Origin: Campylobacterales bacterium
GTDB taxonomy: Bacteria > Campylobacterota > Campylobacteria > Campylobacterales > QNZT01
Direction of reading: 5' to 3'
DNA length: 39,540 nucleotides
Assembly: GCA_024278835.1 (NCBI GenBank)
Contig: JAJRSK010000046.1
Span: forward strand, 1-39,540
The notes beneath the pieces are model-generated. The model was not told the DNA's origin. It saw only the letters and a list, made by a program, of their open reading frames with translations, and made no database searches. Below, piece after piece: positions 1 through 8,433 of the stretch; positions within the stretch are counted from its first letter, which is position 1; every line of letters begins with the position of its first letter. A program made the position numbers and the translations under genes.

Positions 1-50
1 GTTTAAATACCGATGAAATCAGTCTTTCAAACGTCCCATTCTTGTTGGGA
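1..50 (-). promoter_or_regulatory. Structured 5' leader of an off-window gene
   Basis: Downstream of the predicted promoter, the minus-strand transcript can form a TCCCA/TGGGA stem with a 7-base loop, followed by a TGAAA/TTTCA stem enclosed by GTTT/AAAC. No open reading frame begins here. Such a leader would fit a cis-regulatory element such as a ribosomal protein leader, but the class is not recognised. Confidence 0.35.
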
Positions 51-56
51 GCCGAA

Positions 57-62
57 ATTATA
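57..62 (-). promoter_or_regulatory. Predicted minus-strand promoter (-10) at left edge
   Basis: Read on the minus strand, a perfect TATAAT hexamer lies here, with an AT-rich T-tract about 17 bases upstream but no convincing -35, and a GC-rich start region (CGGCTCCC) just downstream. It points out of the window to the left, so it should drive a gene not included here. Confidence 0.5.
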
Positions 63-158
63 CATCCGCACCGCTTAAAAAAAGCTTAACCTAGTGAGGA
101 ATTTGCTTAATGTTTCGTTTTCTTTTGAAGTAGTTGTTTTGATTAAGATTTATGTTAT

Positions 159-860
159 TTATAAGATGTGTGTATAGCCAGTTTCTGGCTCTATTGCTAT
201 AGTTATTTTTTCATCTGTATCGGCAACTGTACAGTCATCAACTATACAAATATCTATATTGCAAGTTTTTATTATCAACCTTGGATAAGAACTATTAAGT
301 ACACCATATGGATTATTCGTTGTAATATAATTATTAAAAGGACGTCCTAAATTATCAAATTGGATATGGGTAATTCCTCCTCTACATCCATTGGAAAATC
401 TAACATCTTTAATACCAAATTTTTCACTTAACCTCATACTTTCCATTGAGTCTGAATCTTCTACATGCAGCTCATTAGCAGAACCACCTGATAAATATTT
501 CTTATTATTTAATGGGTTTTTTGCCATTTCTTTTTTACCAGCATTATGTAAGTAATGTGGCTTATCTGCATAAATAGTATAAGCCCATATATCATTGTAT
601 GTTTTATTAGGGATTAAAGATGTAAAAGATAAATTTTTATAAAAACGAATTTCCCATCTACCTTGAAACCAATTCGCATCACTAGAATCAAATTTATTAT
701 CCATCATAGCCAAATGCTGTGTATAACGTATGTGAGAAACAATTTGATTAGCTGCTTCTTGTAGTGAGTCTCGTTGGAAATTTGGGGCAAGAACAACTGC
801 AAGTATACCGACTATAGCAATCACAAATACAAGTTCTAGGAGGGTAAACGCTTTTTTCAA
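159..860 (-). CDS. Type IV pilin-like / pseudopilin protein
   Basis: A 233-residue protein with a class III signal sequence: a short basic start (MKKA), then FTLLELVFVIAIVGILA, the hydrophobic N-terminal helix with the conserved Glu at +5. The residue before the cleavage point is Ala rather than the usual Gly. The C-terminal part carries four Cys (NGC and the KTCNIDICIVDDC stretch) that could form disulfides. A prefilin peptidase-processed subunit of a type IV pilus or type II secretion machine is likely; the exact subunit cannot be told. The start codon is TTG, supported by an AAGGA Shine-Dalgarno six bases upstream. It lies 74 bases downstream of aclA on the same strand; pilT is at 24321. 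Confidence 0.8.
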   Translation of the reverse strand: MKKAFTLLELVFVIAIVGILAVVLAPNFQRDSLQEAANQIVSHIRYTQHLAMMDNKFDSSDANWFQGRWEIRFYKNLSFTSLIPNKTYNDIWAYTIYADKPHYLHNAGKKEMAKNPLNNKKYLSGGSANELHVEDSDSMESMRLSEKFGIKDVRFSNGCRGGITHIQFDNLGRPFNNYITTNNPYGVLNSSYPRLIIKTCNIDICIVDDCTVADTDEKITIAIEPETGYTHIL

Positions 861-873
861 TATTTTTCCTTAC

Positions 874-907
874 ACCGATATCAGAGTTTATATCCCCTAA
901 TATCGGT
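874..907. repeat. Inverted repeat between aclA and the pilin gene
   Basis: ACCGATAT at 874-881 and ATATCGGT at 900-907 form a perfect 8-bp inverted repeat with an 18-base spacer. There is no T-run, so a Rho-independent terminator is unlikely; RNA processing or a weak operator is possible. Confidence 0.35.
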
Positions 908-934
908 CAAAGTTGAAATATCTTTAATTATAGA

Positions 935-2737
935 CTATATCTTCTCTGCTTTTTGTACATCATAAAGGATATCATCCATTGGATGTCTGTACATTGGCAT
1001 AGCTAGACGTTTTTCATCAAGTACGTGACCGATGAAACCGATACTTCTACCTACGATAAAGAAGGCATTTAGTGTACCTGATTCGATAAACTCATTGATT
1101 TCTTCTTCAGAGTAGCCTAGTGCTCTCCACATATCTACCATCAAAATACCGATAGTACCATCTACATTAAGAATCAAGTTCTCTTTTTTAGATGTTGTCA
1201 ATGCTTCAACAGTCTTTGCATAGTCAAGCAGTGGAGTAGCAGGAAAATTATCTGCTGCAAAGTTCATAAGCCCCGTAACTCTCAAGTCTGGATTTTTAAG
1301 TGACTTGATTCTATGTCCGATACCTGGGATTGGAACACCCTCACCTTTCATATAACTTAGAAATTGTTTCGGGTCTAGGTTGTTATCATCTGCATACTTG
1401 AAGTACTTCGCTGCACCATCGATGGCACCACCAAATCTAGGTCCAATTGTTAAAAGACCCGTTACTAGTGATTCAACGACAGATTTACCAGCTCTTGCAG
1501 TTACTTTCGCATTATGCGCACCTGAAACAGCAGGACCGTGATCTGCTACCGTTTTGATAACTGTTTCAATAAAGTCAGTCGCCCATTTTGGATACTGTTT
1601 CTTAAACCATAGTAGTGAGATAACATCACCGATACCTTTACCCGTATCTGGTGTTGCTACAGAAGAGATAGGGAAACCTGCATATGTCGCTTCTTCGCCT
1701 CTATCATCTGAAATAGTACAGATAAACTGCTTACTTCTTCTTACTTTTGGTACTGTATTCATCTCTGGCTCAGGGATAGCTGGAAGATTAAGATCAGTAA
1801 AAACCTTGTTAATCATTGCTGGAAGTTCATTAAATGAAGCTGGTACATGAATACCTGCTTCTGCCATCGCTTTGTTTTTATATTCTGCTGTTTCTGAGTC
1901 AGCATTTGCCGAGGCACCTGCGTGACCAAACTGAACGCCTGAGTCATAATACTTAGCAATTGTACCGATACACCACGCAATAATTGGTTTTTTAATTCTG
2001 CCATCTTTCACTGCTTCGATAACTTTATACTCTTCAGTACCACCAACTTCACCAAGTAAAATCATATATTTTACTTCTGGATTTGCTTCCATTCTAAGGA
2101 GATTATCGATAAATACTGAACCAACAAATCTATCACCACCGATAGCTACACCTTCCGCGATACCATCAGCATTGATAGCAATGATATTTGAAAGTTCATT
2201 AAACAGTCCACCTGAACGTGTTACTAGTCCACAAGAACCTGCACGGTGAAGTTTAGAGTTTACGATGTTTTCGATAGTTCCACCGATATTTGCTATCTTA
2301 AAGCTACCTGGAGCAATTGCACCAACTGTTGCTGGTCCAATCACGGTGACATTGTGCTCTCTAGCAAATTCATTCATGCCACGCGCTAGTCTCTCAGGGA
2401 TACCTTCCGCTGTTATCATGATAGATGAAAATCCACCGATTTTAAGTGCTTCCATAGTCACATCATAAGCAGTTCTAAAAGAGGCAAAGTTTAGTAACAC
2501 ATCAGCTTGAGGCTGTGCTGCTTTTGCTTCGGCTGTACTTTTATACAGTGGAATCATCACTTCATCTGGACCATAAAAGAATTTTTCAAATTTATTTCCA
2601 GATGTAGGTGCTACGATAGCAGCTACTGAGGGTTTATCTCTCTTAATCGTATAATCATAATCTAACATTCTTTGGATTGCTGTTTTATTATTGTTCCAAA
2701 AAATTGCTTGTGTGTCTCTTGTGAATAATTGTGCCAT
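935..2737 (-). CDS. aclA: ATP citrate lyase, AclA subunit
   Basis: A 600-residue subunit of ATP citrate lyase, which cleaves citrate with ATP and CoA to acetyl-CoA and oxaloacetate in the reductive TCA cycle. The N-terminal half resembles the succinyl-CoA synthetase alpha subunit and carries the phosphohistidine motif QFGHAGA with the predicted catalytic His at 272. The C-terminal half is citrate-synthase-like, with VSGAHNAKVTARAG near 404 and GIGHR near 472-476. Length is normal for bacterial AclA (about 600). It starts immediately after the aclB stop with no spacer, and its Shine-Dalgarno AAGGAG lies within the last codons of aclB, so translation should be coupled. One TATCATGATA palindrome lies inside the gene. 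Confidence 0.97.
   Translation of the reverse strand: MAQLFTRDTQAIFWNNNKTAIQRMLDYDYTIKRDKPSVAAIVAPTSGNKFEKFFYGPDEVMIPLYKSTAEAKAAQPQADVLLNFASFRTAYDVTMEALKIGGFSSIMITAEGIPERLARGMNEFAREHNVTVIGPATVGAIAPGSFKIANIGGTIENIVNSKLHRAGSCGLVTRSGGLFNELSNIIAINADGIAEGVAIGGDRFVGSVFIDNLLRMEANPEVKYMILLGEVGGTEEYKVIEAVKDGRIKKPIIAWCIGTIAKYYDSGVQFGHAGASANADSETAEYKNKAMAEAGIHVPASFNELPAMINKVFTDLNLPAIPEPEMNTVPKVRRSKQFICTISDDRGEEATYAGFPISSVATPDTGKGIGDVISLLWFKKQYPKWATDFIETVIKTVADHGPAVSGAHNAKVTARAGKSVVESLVTGLLTIGPRFGGAIDGAAKYFKYADDNNLDPKQFLSYMKGEGVPIPGIGHRIKSLKNPDLRVTGLMNFAADNFPATPLLDYAKTVEALTTSKKENLILNVDGTIGILMVDMWRALGYSEEEINEFIESGTLNAFFIVGRSIGFIGHVLDEKRLAMPMYRHPMDDILYDVQKAEKI
2414..2423. repeat. TATCATGATA palindrome, copy 1
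   Basis: Exact copy in aclA, read as IMI. Confidence 0.95.
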
Positions 2738-4081
2738 CTATTTATCTCCTTCTATTGCCATACGAACGATATCAGTAACATGTGTTTCTGGTCCATATAC
2801 TTCTATATACAGTCCTAGTCTATCAGCTGCTTCTTTGATGTCTTTTAAACCTTTTTCATAGTTTGGTCCACCACGACGCACATAAATCTTCACACCTACT
2901 TCTTTCATCTTATCCGCATACTCTTCAAATGCCTGAATGATACCTGTAAACGTCTTCGCTACATCCGTAAAGTTCGCGATAGCCCCACCGATAATCATAA
3001 TCTTGTCTTTACCACTAGGATCTTTCTCTCTCGTCATAAGGTCTAAAAGTGTCTCAGCATAAAACTTTGTCTCACCAGTTGTTGGTCCACCAGAATACTC
3101 ACCATAGTTAGCAAGGTCATCGATTCCTGCCATATCAGCGATAGTATCAGCATACACTACTGAAGCACCACCACCAGCAACCATCGTCCAAATTCTCGCT
3201 TCTGGTTTAAGAAGTGTTAGTTTTAGTGAAGCACCTGTTTTGGCATCCGCTTCTTCGATAGCTAAAACTTCTGGAGATTTTGCTTCCATGCCAAATGAAG
3301 TAGGATATTCAACATCACCCCACTCATCTACCATCATAAAGCCCGCTGTATCATCAAGCTTGGCTACCATATCAAGTAGTTCTATTTTATTGCCTTGTAG
3401 TACAAATGGATTGATTTCTAAATAAGCAAAGTTCAACTCTCTATATGCTTTGAAAAAACCGATAGCAAATTCAGCAAATGCTTCTTTATCTTTATCTGCT
3501 ACATCAGCTGGAATATTTGCTCTTATTTTAGAAGCGATTTGCTCCTCTGTGTCTGTGATAGAGAAGGCCACTTCTGTGACTTTTTCGTCCCAGCCTTCTT
3601 CTACTTCCATACCACCCTCAGCTGACATATAAAGCATATCTTCATCACCCACACATGTTGCAGAGATATAGTACTCTTCTTCTTGCGTATGTGGTGTAAA
3701 AGGCTCAACGATAAAGTGTGTCAACATGTCGATTGATGGTTCACCTGTTGGTGTATCTCCATCAAATGAGAAATAAACTTTTTGTTTTGAACTTGACTTC
3801 TCATCAATCCAAGCAGCTGCTTTTGCTAAGCTAACATCACCAGGTTTTTGGTCACGAAACAGCACCAAATCATTTTTACCACGCTTACCAAATAACATAT
3901 CTGGCTTAGCCACTAATGTTTTTTCGTTTAACCACGCACTTGTTGTTGCCGCTTCTTTTAACTCTGAACCGTTTTGAACCATCACAGTCTCATATGCATA
4001 AGTAAAATCTGGAAAGTATTTATCCCAATGTCTTGCTAGAATTGATTTTGCATCATATTCTCGTATCGCCTTTTGAGCCAT
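2738..4081 (-). CDS. aclB: ATP citrate lyase, AclB subunit
   Basis: A 447-residue ATP-grasp/succinyl-CoA-synthetase-beta-like subunit that pairs with AclA. The start MAQKAIREYDAKSIL, the EINPFVL motif and the glycine-rich MVAGGGASVVYADTIAD stretch match the AclB family. The ATG is preceded by AAGGAG six bases upstream. It is the first gene of the aclBA pair; a candidate extended -10 lies just upstream at 4109-4117. With AclA it is strong evidence for an autotroph using the reverse TCA cycle. Confidence 0.97.
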   Translation of the reverse strand: MAQKAIREYDAKSILARHWDKYFPDFTYAYETVMVQNGSELKEAATTSAWLNEKTLVAKPDMLFGKRGKNDLVLFRDQKPGDVSLAKAAAWIDEKSSSKQKVYFSFDGDTPTGEPSIDMLTHFIVEPFTPHTQEEEYYISATCVGDEDMLYMSAEGGMEVEEGWDEKVTEVAFSITDTEEQIASKIRANIPADVADKDKEAFAEFAIGFFKAYRELNFAYLEINPFVLQGNKIELLDMVAKLDDTAGFMMVDEWGDVEYPTSFGMEAKSPEVLAIEEADAKTGASLKLTLLKPEARIWTMVAGGGASVVYADTIADMAGIDDLANYGEYSGGPTTGETKFYAETLLDLMTREKDPSGKDKIMIIGGAIANFTDVAKTFTGIIQAFEEYADKMKEVGVKIYVRRGGPNYEKGLKDIKEAADRLGLYIEVYGPETHVTDIVRMAIEGDK

Positions 4082-4108
4082 CGTTTCTCCTTGTAAATTT
4101 TCCCCATA

Positions 4109-4117
4109 ATTTTAGCA
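4109..4117 (-). promoter_or_regulatory. Predicted promoter of aclBA (extended -10)
   Basis: The minus strand reads TGCTAAAAT, an extended -10 box, about 28 bases upstream of the aclB start codon. The -35 is not clear, as is common in Campylobacterota. Confidence 0.5.
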
Positions 4118-4170
4118 TTTATGCATTTAAACTACTCTTTTGATTTAAAGTAAAATGCAGAAATAATGGG

Positions 4171-5361
4171 TTATTTGTTTATTTTGGTAACATTATAGCT
4201 TATTATGGGGTGAGACATGTAACTTATCGTAACACTATCCTTATCATGATAAGTGTCATGCTCTTCAAGCTTATAGTTGCCACCCTCTTGTATCTTATAA
4301 AATTTTAATCTCTTTTGCATCTGTTTATCATTGCAGTTGATAGCATGGATATCTAAAGCATGTAGCTTCTCTGCAAGTTCGTAGGCAATATGGTATTTAT
4401 AAGCAAAATGCTTTTTAGGATTTTCTAAAAAACGATAGAAATATTGATTAAAATATGTCGCATAAAAATTGATCAATAAAAAACTAAAGATAATAATAAA
4501 GGTGACATTGTGCATACGGCGTAGTTCTGGTAATCTCATACGATAACTCTTCACAAAAACTTGCACCATCAATGGCACAGAAACCACCACAAATGGAGCA
4601 AAATCTTCTATCATGATACGCTGTCTAAAAGAGAGTAGTATTGATATCATCAGGGTCGAAAAAGAGATGACCCACGACATGCTCTTCTTTTCTCGTACCA
4701 GTATCCTGTACATCGTGTAAAAAAAGTAGAGAAAAAGTAGCGGTGAAAAGACCAAAGAATACGCTGCAAAGGTATCCAAAAAATATCCCCTAGGCTTCCC
4801 TCCTACAGTAAATCCATACATGTACAAACCTACAAGAAAAAGTAGGGATGCCAGTATCATGATAAAGCGATTTTTTGCATACAGACCATAGGCAACAAGT
4901 GCTAAATAGAGAATGATAAATGAGTTATCTACAAGCAATAATAGTGGCAAAAGAAGCGCATATAGATTTTCTTTTTTTCGTAAGAACAGATAGATAAACA
5001 GAAGGGTAAAAAAGATAACTACCGAAGCAGAATTCACCAACAATGCAGAACTCACAATCCCAGGAAGAAGTACAAAAACGAGTACAGAAAGTAGCCTATC
5101 TTCATCCCGCTTTAAATAAAATTTTGAGATTTGATACATCAAAATGATGCTTAATAGATGTAGCAGTATAAAAGGAGCACGCAAAGCATAATCATTTTGT
5201 CCAAAAATCTGCGTGGAAAATTGCACTAGATAATGCAAAAAGCTACGCTCATCGAAAAATATCGTCGCTTCTTTATAGGAGATAGAGAGCGTATGCACTC
5301 CAAAAAGTAAAAATGCCAAATCCACCAAAAGGATGAGTGCTAGGGCTAACTTAACATTCAT
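4171..5361 (-). CDS. Membrane glycosyltransferase, GT-C/ArnT-PMT-like
   Basis: A 396-residue polytopic membrane protein with about nine or ten hydrophobic helices. Its first periplasmic loop has an Asp-Glu pair (FFDER, residues 37-38) followed by a helix beginning with YALRAPFILLHLL; this layout is typical of GT39/GT83 family enzymes that transfer sugars or aminoarabinose from lipid carriers. Family assignment rests on topology and this loop, so the substrate is unknown. Its ATG overlaps the trpG stop by four bases (ATGA). Three TATCATGATA palindromes fall inside the gene, read once as YHD and twice as IMI. Confidence 0.6.
   Translation of the reverse strand: MNVKLALALILLVDLAFLLFGVHTLSISYKEATIFFDERSFLHYLVQFSTQIFGQNDYALRAPFILLHLLSIILMYQISKFYLKRDEDRLLSVLVFVLLPGIVSSALLVNSASVVIFFTLLFIYLFLRKKENLYALLLPLLLLVDNSFIILYLALVAYGLYAKNRFIMILASLLFLVGLYMYGFTVGGKPRGYFLDTFAAYSLVFSPLLFLYFFYTMYRILVREKKSMSWVISFSTLMISILLSFRQRIMIEDFAPFVVVSVPLMVQVFVKSYRMRLPELRRMHNVTFIIIFSFLLINFYATYFNQYFYRFLENPKKHFAYKYHIAYELAEKLHALDIHAINCNDKQMQKRLKFYKIQEGGNYKLEEHDTYHDKDSVTISYMSHPIISYNVTKINK
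4242..4251. repeat. TATCATGATA palindrome, copy 2
   Basis: Exact copy in the GT-C membrane gene, read as YHDK. Confidence 0.95.
4609..4618. repeat. TATCATGATA palindrome, copy 3
   Basis: Exact copy in the GT-C membrane gene, read as IMI. Confidence 0.95.
4855..4864. repeat. TATCATGATA palindrome, copy 4
   Basis: Exact copy in the GT-C membrane gene, read as IMI. Confidence 0.95.
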
Positions 5362-5927
5362 ATCTTTAAAAAATTATCAAGCATTTCATGCCCATGCTCA
5401 CTCATAATGGACTCTGGGTGAAATTGTATCCCATAGATATCATATCCCTCTATCTCTAGTGCCATAATCTCCCCATCATCCATAGAGAAAGCAGTTGGAA
5501 TGATACAAGAGGGTAAGTTTTCTTGATTGACCACCAAGGAGTGATAACGCGTGGCTGTAAAGTTTTTGGGCAAGGCTTTAAAGACTACGGTATCTTCTTT
5601 TTTCTCAATAGTAGAAGTCTTACCATGCATCATATTTTTAGCGCGTATCACTTCCCCACCAAAACTCTGCGCAATCGCCTGATGCCCAAGACAAATCCCT
5701 AGTATCGGGACTTTCCCCTTAAAATAATCAATCACTTCCAAACTCACCCCCGCCTCATTGGGTGTGGCAGGTCCTGGTGAGATGATGATTTTTTCAGGAT
5801 TAAGCGCTTCTATCTCTTTGACGCTAAGTTCATCATTGCGAATGACTTTCAAATCCGCCCCGAGCTCTAGGCAGTACTGAACGATGTTGTATGTAAAACT
5901 GTCGTAATTATCTATCATTAATATCAT
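5358..5927 (-). CDS. trpG: Anthranilate synthase component II (TrpG/PabA amidotransferase)
   Basis: A class I glutamine amidotransferase of about 190 residues that supplies ammonia to anthranilate (or aminodeoxychorismate) synthase. The start MILMIDNYDSFTYN, the oxyanion/nucleophile motif GICLGHQ and the catalytic HPES motif are intact. The frame is open upstream to a GTG at 5942, but the family consensus favours the ATG at 5927; no clear Shine-Dalgarno precedes either. That ATG lies inside a TATCATGATA palindrome (5922-5931). The chorismate-binding partner trpE is far away at 30656; whether this subunit serves TrpE, PabB or both cannot be seen. Confidence 0.9.
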   Translation of the reverse strand: MILMIDNYDSFTYNIVQYCLELGADLKVIRNDELSVKEIEALNPEKIIISPGPATPNEAGVSLEVIDYFKGKVPILGICLGHQAIAQSFGGEVIRAKNMMHGKTSTIEKKEDTVVFKALPKNFTATRYHSLVVNQENLPSCIIPTAFSMDDGEIMALEIEGYDIYGIQFHPESIMSEHGHEMLDNFLKI

Positions 5928-5931
5928 GATA
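5922..5931. repeat. TATCATGATA palindrome, copy 5
   Basis: Exact copy whose central ATG is the preferred start codon of trpG. Confidence 0.95.
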
Positions 5932-5969
5932 GGATGATACACTTTGTTTGATTTAGGTTTGGTTAAAAA

Positions 5970-6878
5970 CTAAGTATGCCAGTTTTTATGTAGTGAAAGT
6001 AGTTTTCTCAGAGGTTTAGGAAGCTTATCATGATGATGCCCTAATTTAAAGGCTATATATTTGATACCTGTAAACCATAGAGACTTGGGAATCAACCATT
6101 TATCCTTTTCAAGAAGATACTTTATCTCCTCTTTTGCTTGCTTTTTCCCCATCGTCTCTGCTGCTTCATAACCTGCTAAATGCGCTTTTATATAGGCATT
6201 GGTCTTGAAAAAAACACCGATATCAAAGTAGCGCATAAAGATATCCCGTGCACGAAACATATGGGAGTGATAGACCCTTGCCTCTGCGGTGTAAGAGACC
6301 TTTTTACCATCCATGATAGCCCGTGCTGCATACTCCATATCTTCGTTCATAATCACACCATCTTTAAAGCCACCTACCTCTTTAAAATATGATGCCCTAT
6401 ACATCGCACACGAGTTTGAAACAAAAAATGTCTTGACGCCCAAGGTTTCTATACTCTCTTTTGACTTGATGATAGAAGTCGCTGGATAGTTCTTTGCCCG
6501 CGCAAAACGTTCTATCTTGTCAGCACCACGATACGGAATATGCCGCGCATAACTCACCATCACATCATCATCAGAAAAAGGCATCATGATATCTTCTATC
6601 AGCGTATCATCACAAGGCAAAGCATCTTGCGTCATAAAAAGGTAAAAATCCGCCTCATACTGCAATGCGATATTTCTCGTTGTGGCATGGTTAAACTCTT
6701 CTCTAGGTATCACAATACATTCGTTTTCATACGATTTTACGACATCTAAAGTATCATCATCAGAAGAAGAATCGATGATAAGCACAGAGACTTTTGAAGA
6801 GAGATGGACAAATTTACTCAATTGTGCATCGATGATATCAGCGGCGTTGAGGGTGGGTATGATGATAAGTGTTGTCAT
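5970..6878 (-). CDS. Glycosyltransferase family 2 (rhamnosyltransferase-like)
   Basis: A 302-residue soluble GT-A enzyme. The N-terminal IIIPTLNAADIID stretch, the nucleotide-binding VLIIDSSSDDDT and the FLFMTQDALP segment (in place of a classical DXD) follow the pattern of GT2 rhamnosyltransferases. The acceptor-site region GFKDGVIMNEDMEYAAR contains the conserved ED. It lies 42 bases upstream of trpG on the same strand, separated from the main glycan cluster by the scarred region 6879-8873. It probably acts in the same surface polysaccharide pathway. The substrate is inferred only from similarity. Confidence 0.85.
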   Translation of the reverse strand: MTTLIIIPTLNAADIIDAQLSKFVHLSSKVSVLIIDSSSDDDTLDVVKSYENECIVIPREEFNHATTRNIALQYEADFYLFMTQDALPCDDTLIEDIMMPFSDDDVMVSYARHIPYRGADKIERFARAKNYPATSIIKSKESIETLGVKTFFVSNSCAMYRASYFKEVGGFKDGVIMNEDMEYAARAIMDGKKVSYTAEARVYHSHMFRARDIFMRYFDIGVFFKTNAYIKAHLAGYEAAETMGKKQAKEEIKYLLEKDKWLIPKSLWFTGIKYIAFKLGHHHDKLPKPLRKLLSLHKNWHT

Positions 6879-6961
6879 CGCGATAAAAACTTACTTGTCA
6901 TTATGTATACATACCCTTATGTCTATTTTTAAATATCTTGAAATTCTATCAAAATATTTCT

Positions 6962-6991
6962 TTGTAACAAAGATTATGGATACAATATAAT
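6962..6991 (+). promoter_or_regulatory. Predicted plus-strand promoter ahead of the LTD pseudogene
   Basis: TTGTAA at 6962-6967 and a perfect TATAAT at 6986-6991 are 18 bases apart. It would drive the decayed lipoprotein gene that follows. The stretch 6879-7084 has no other convincing feature. Confidence 0.5.
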
Positions 6992-7084
6992 TGCTACTTT
7001 AATAAACAGAAAATATTTTTTACCTTTAAATGCTTAAAAACTTATGGCTCAAGAGGAATCGACACACATGTATCTATATAACCT

Positions 7085-7640
7085 TTACAAGTCACCATAC
7101 TTTTTATCGTCCTATCATCTCTCATAGCCTGTGGTACGACTGCATCTAGCACCCTACACAAAAACTATATATAAGTGAGATATTAGCAGCTAATGCTAGC
7201 ACAAACTTCGCCCCAGACTTTAAAGAGTTTTCAGATTGGATAGAGTTGTACAATGACAGTAATGAGACAATAGATATTGGAGATTACTACCTCAGTGATA
7301 ATCAAAAAAATATACGGAAATGGAAGATTCCCCAGGGTACAAAGATAGACGTTCATGGATATCTATTGATATGGGAGATGGACAAGGCATTTCCAAACAA
7401 GCGCTCCACATCAACTTCAAACTTTCACAAAGTGGCGAAGTGCTCACTCTGGCAAATAGCATAGGAGAAGTCATAGATAGCATAGAGTTTCCCAAGCAAG
7501 AAGGAGATATATCCTGCGCAAAACTCTCACAGCGTATCGTCTATATGCAACCTACCCCAAATCGTAAAAATAGCGATACACACCCAACAAGCAAGAGAAC
7601 TTCCCCACCTACTTTTTCTCTCGAAAGTGGATTTTATGCT
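7085..7640 (+). pseudogene. Frameshifted, truncated lipoprotein with lamin-tail (LTD) domain
   Basis: Three frames must be joined to read one protein. The first (7085-7171) encodes a lipoprotein signal, LFIVLSSLIAC followed by GTT, but lacks a start codon in frame. The second (from 7168) gives SEILAANAST and the WIELYNDSNETIDIGDYYLSD motif of lamin-tail domains. The third (from about 7373) gives NFKLSQSGEVLTL, PTPNRKN and SLESGFY, matching the rest of the domain and the beginning of a CotH-like region. Breaks fall at a TATATATA tract near 7166-7173 and near 7373-7380. Homology stops at about 7637, where the neighbouring HEPN gene ends, so the C-terminal part is lost. Sequencing error could explain the shifts but not the truncation. 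Confidence 0.7.
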
Positions 7641-8050
7641 GATTTCAAGTACTTCTGTATGTGTTCTATATATAACTTTATCTCTGGTAACTTACTCAAA
7701 CTCTTTTCACAAACGATGATATAATCTATATCTTCATAATGGTGGGCTAAAAAATTTCGGAAGGAAGCAATTTTTGCAAATTCATAAGCAAAATCTGCAG
7801 GGATAATCCCATATTCTCCAAGCATATCAATACTCCCAAAATAACTATCGGGGGAAGGAAGATTTTTATACTTAATCATCATTTCAGCAAGTGAAATACA
7901 ACTATCCGAGATCAGATACAAATAGTGTAACAATGCACCTTGATATATCTTGTCAACTAAAAACTTCTCTTTGCAATCTCTACCAATATCATCCAATAAT
8001 ACATAAGAAAGTTCAATTTTTTTGATTTTTTTTTCTATATTATGCAACAT
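7634..8050 (-). CDS. hepT: HEPN-domain RNase toxin, HepT-like
   Basis: A 138-residue all-helical HEPN (DUF86) protein with an intact RX4HXY motif: Arg98, His103 and Tyr105 in RNFLAHHY. In characterised MntA-HepT pairs, HepT is an RNase toxin whose Tyr in this motif is AMPylated by MntA. It overlaps the end of the upstream mntA gene by 11 bases, as expected for a coupled type VII toxin-antitoxin pair. Its 3' end abuts the truncated LTD pseudogene, which suggests that arrival of this module, or a linked deletion, cut that gene. Function is inferred from family and pairing. Confidence 0.88.
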   Translation of the reverse strand: MLHNIEKKIKKIELSYVLLDDIGRDCKEKFLVDKIYQGALLHYLYLISDSCISLAEMMIKYKNLPSPDSYFGSIDMLGEYGIIPADFAYEFAKIASFRNFLAHHYEDIDYIIVCEKSLSKLPEIKLYIEHIQKYLKSA

Positions 8051-8414
8051 CTAAAATCCGTTTAAAAACAGCATAATCTATAATCTCATGCTGTTTTTTT
8101 ACTTCAAACATAGCTCTATACTCACCGTCTTTGATTAAAACTCCTTCATAAAGGATATCTTTTAATAAACGATAATTTTTAACATCATTTAGTATAACTA
8201 CGTCAATATCTTTTAAAAGTTTTATCTCTAAAGCATGATGAACCTTTAATCCCACATCAAAGTGGTCAAAACCTTCTTTTATAAAAATAGCAACATCTAC
8301 ATCACTATGTTTTGAGATATTTTGAGTGGCATAAGAGCCAAACAGATAAGCAAACTCTACAGCATCAAATAATAAGACAATTTCCTTTAAACGCCCTAAA
8401 ACCATATCATCCAT
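8040..8414 (-). CDS. mntA: MNT-domain nucleotidyltransferase antitoxin, MntA-like
   Basis: A 124-residue minimal nucleotidyltransferase. The signature GSX10DXD is intact: Gly26-Ser27, ten residues, then Asp38-Val-Asp40. In known pairs MntA transfers AMP to HepT and neutralises it. The ATG is preceded by AAAGGA with a good spacing, and a TGCTATACT extended -10 lies about 20 bases further up at 8434-8442. It is the first gene of a two-gene module with hepT. Confidence 0.88.
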   Translation of the reverse strand: MDDMVLGRLKEIVLLFDAVEFAYLFGSYATQNISKHSDVDVAIFIKEGFDHFDVGLKVHHALEIKLLKDIDVVILNDVKNYRLLKDILYEGVLIKDGEYRAMFEVKKQHEIIDYAVFKRILDVA

Positions 8415-8433
8415 AACCCATCCTTTGCCACAC

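Noticed and set aside
874-907. Terminator between aclA and the pilin-like gene
   Set aside because: The inverted repeat lacks a T-run on either strand and has a long loop, so it is listed only as a repeat.
1554-4081. Plus-strand and alternate-frame open frames within aclA and aclB
   Set aside because: They lie opposite well-supported enzymes, have no Shine-Dalgarno and show repeat-like low-complexity Ser/Ala-rich translations typical of antisense shadows.
7292-7495. Minus-strand open frame within the LTD pseudogene
   Set aside because: The plus strand shows clear domain homology in three frames; the minus-strand frame has no recognisable motif or ribosome-binding site.
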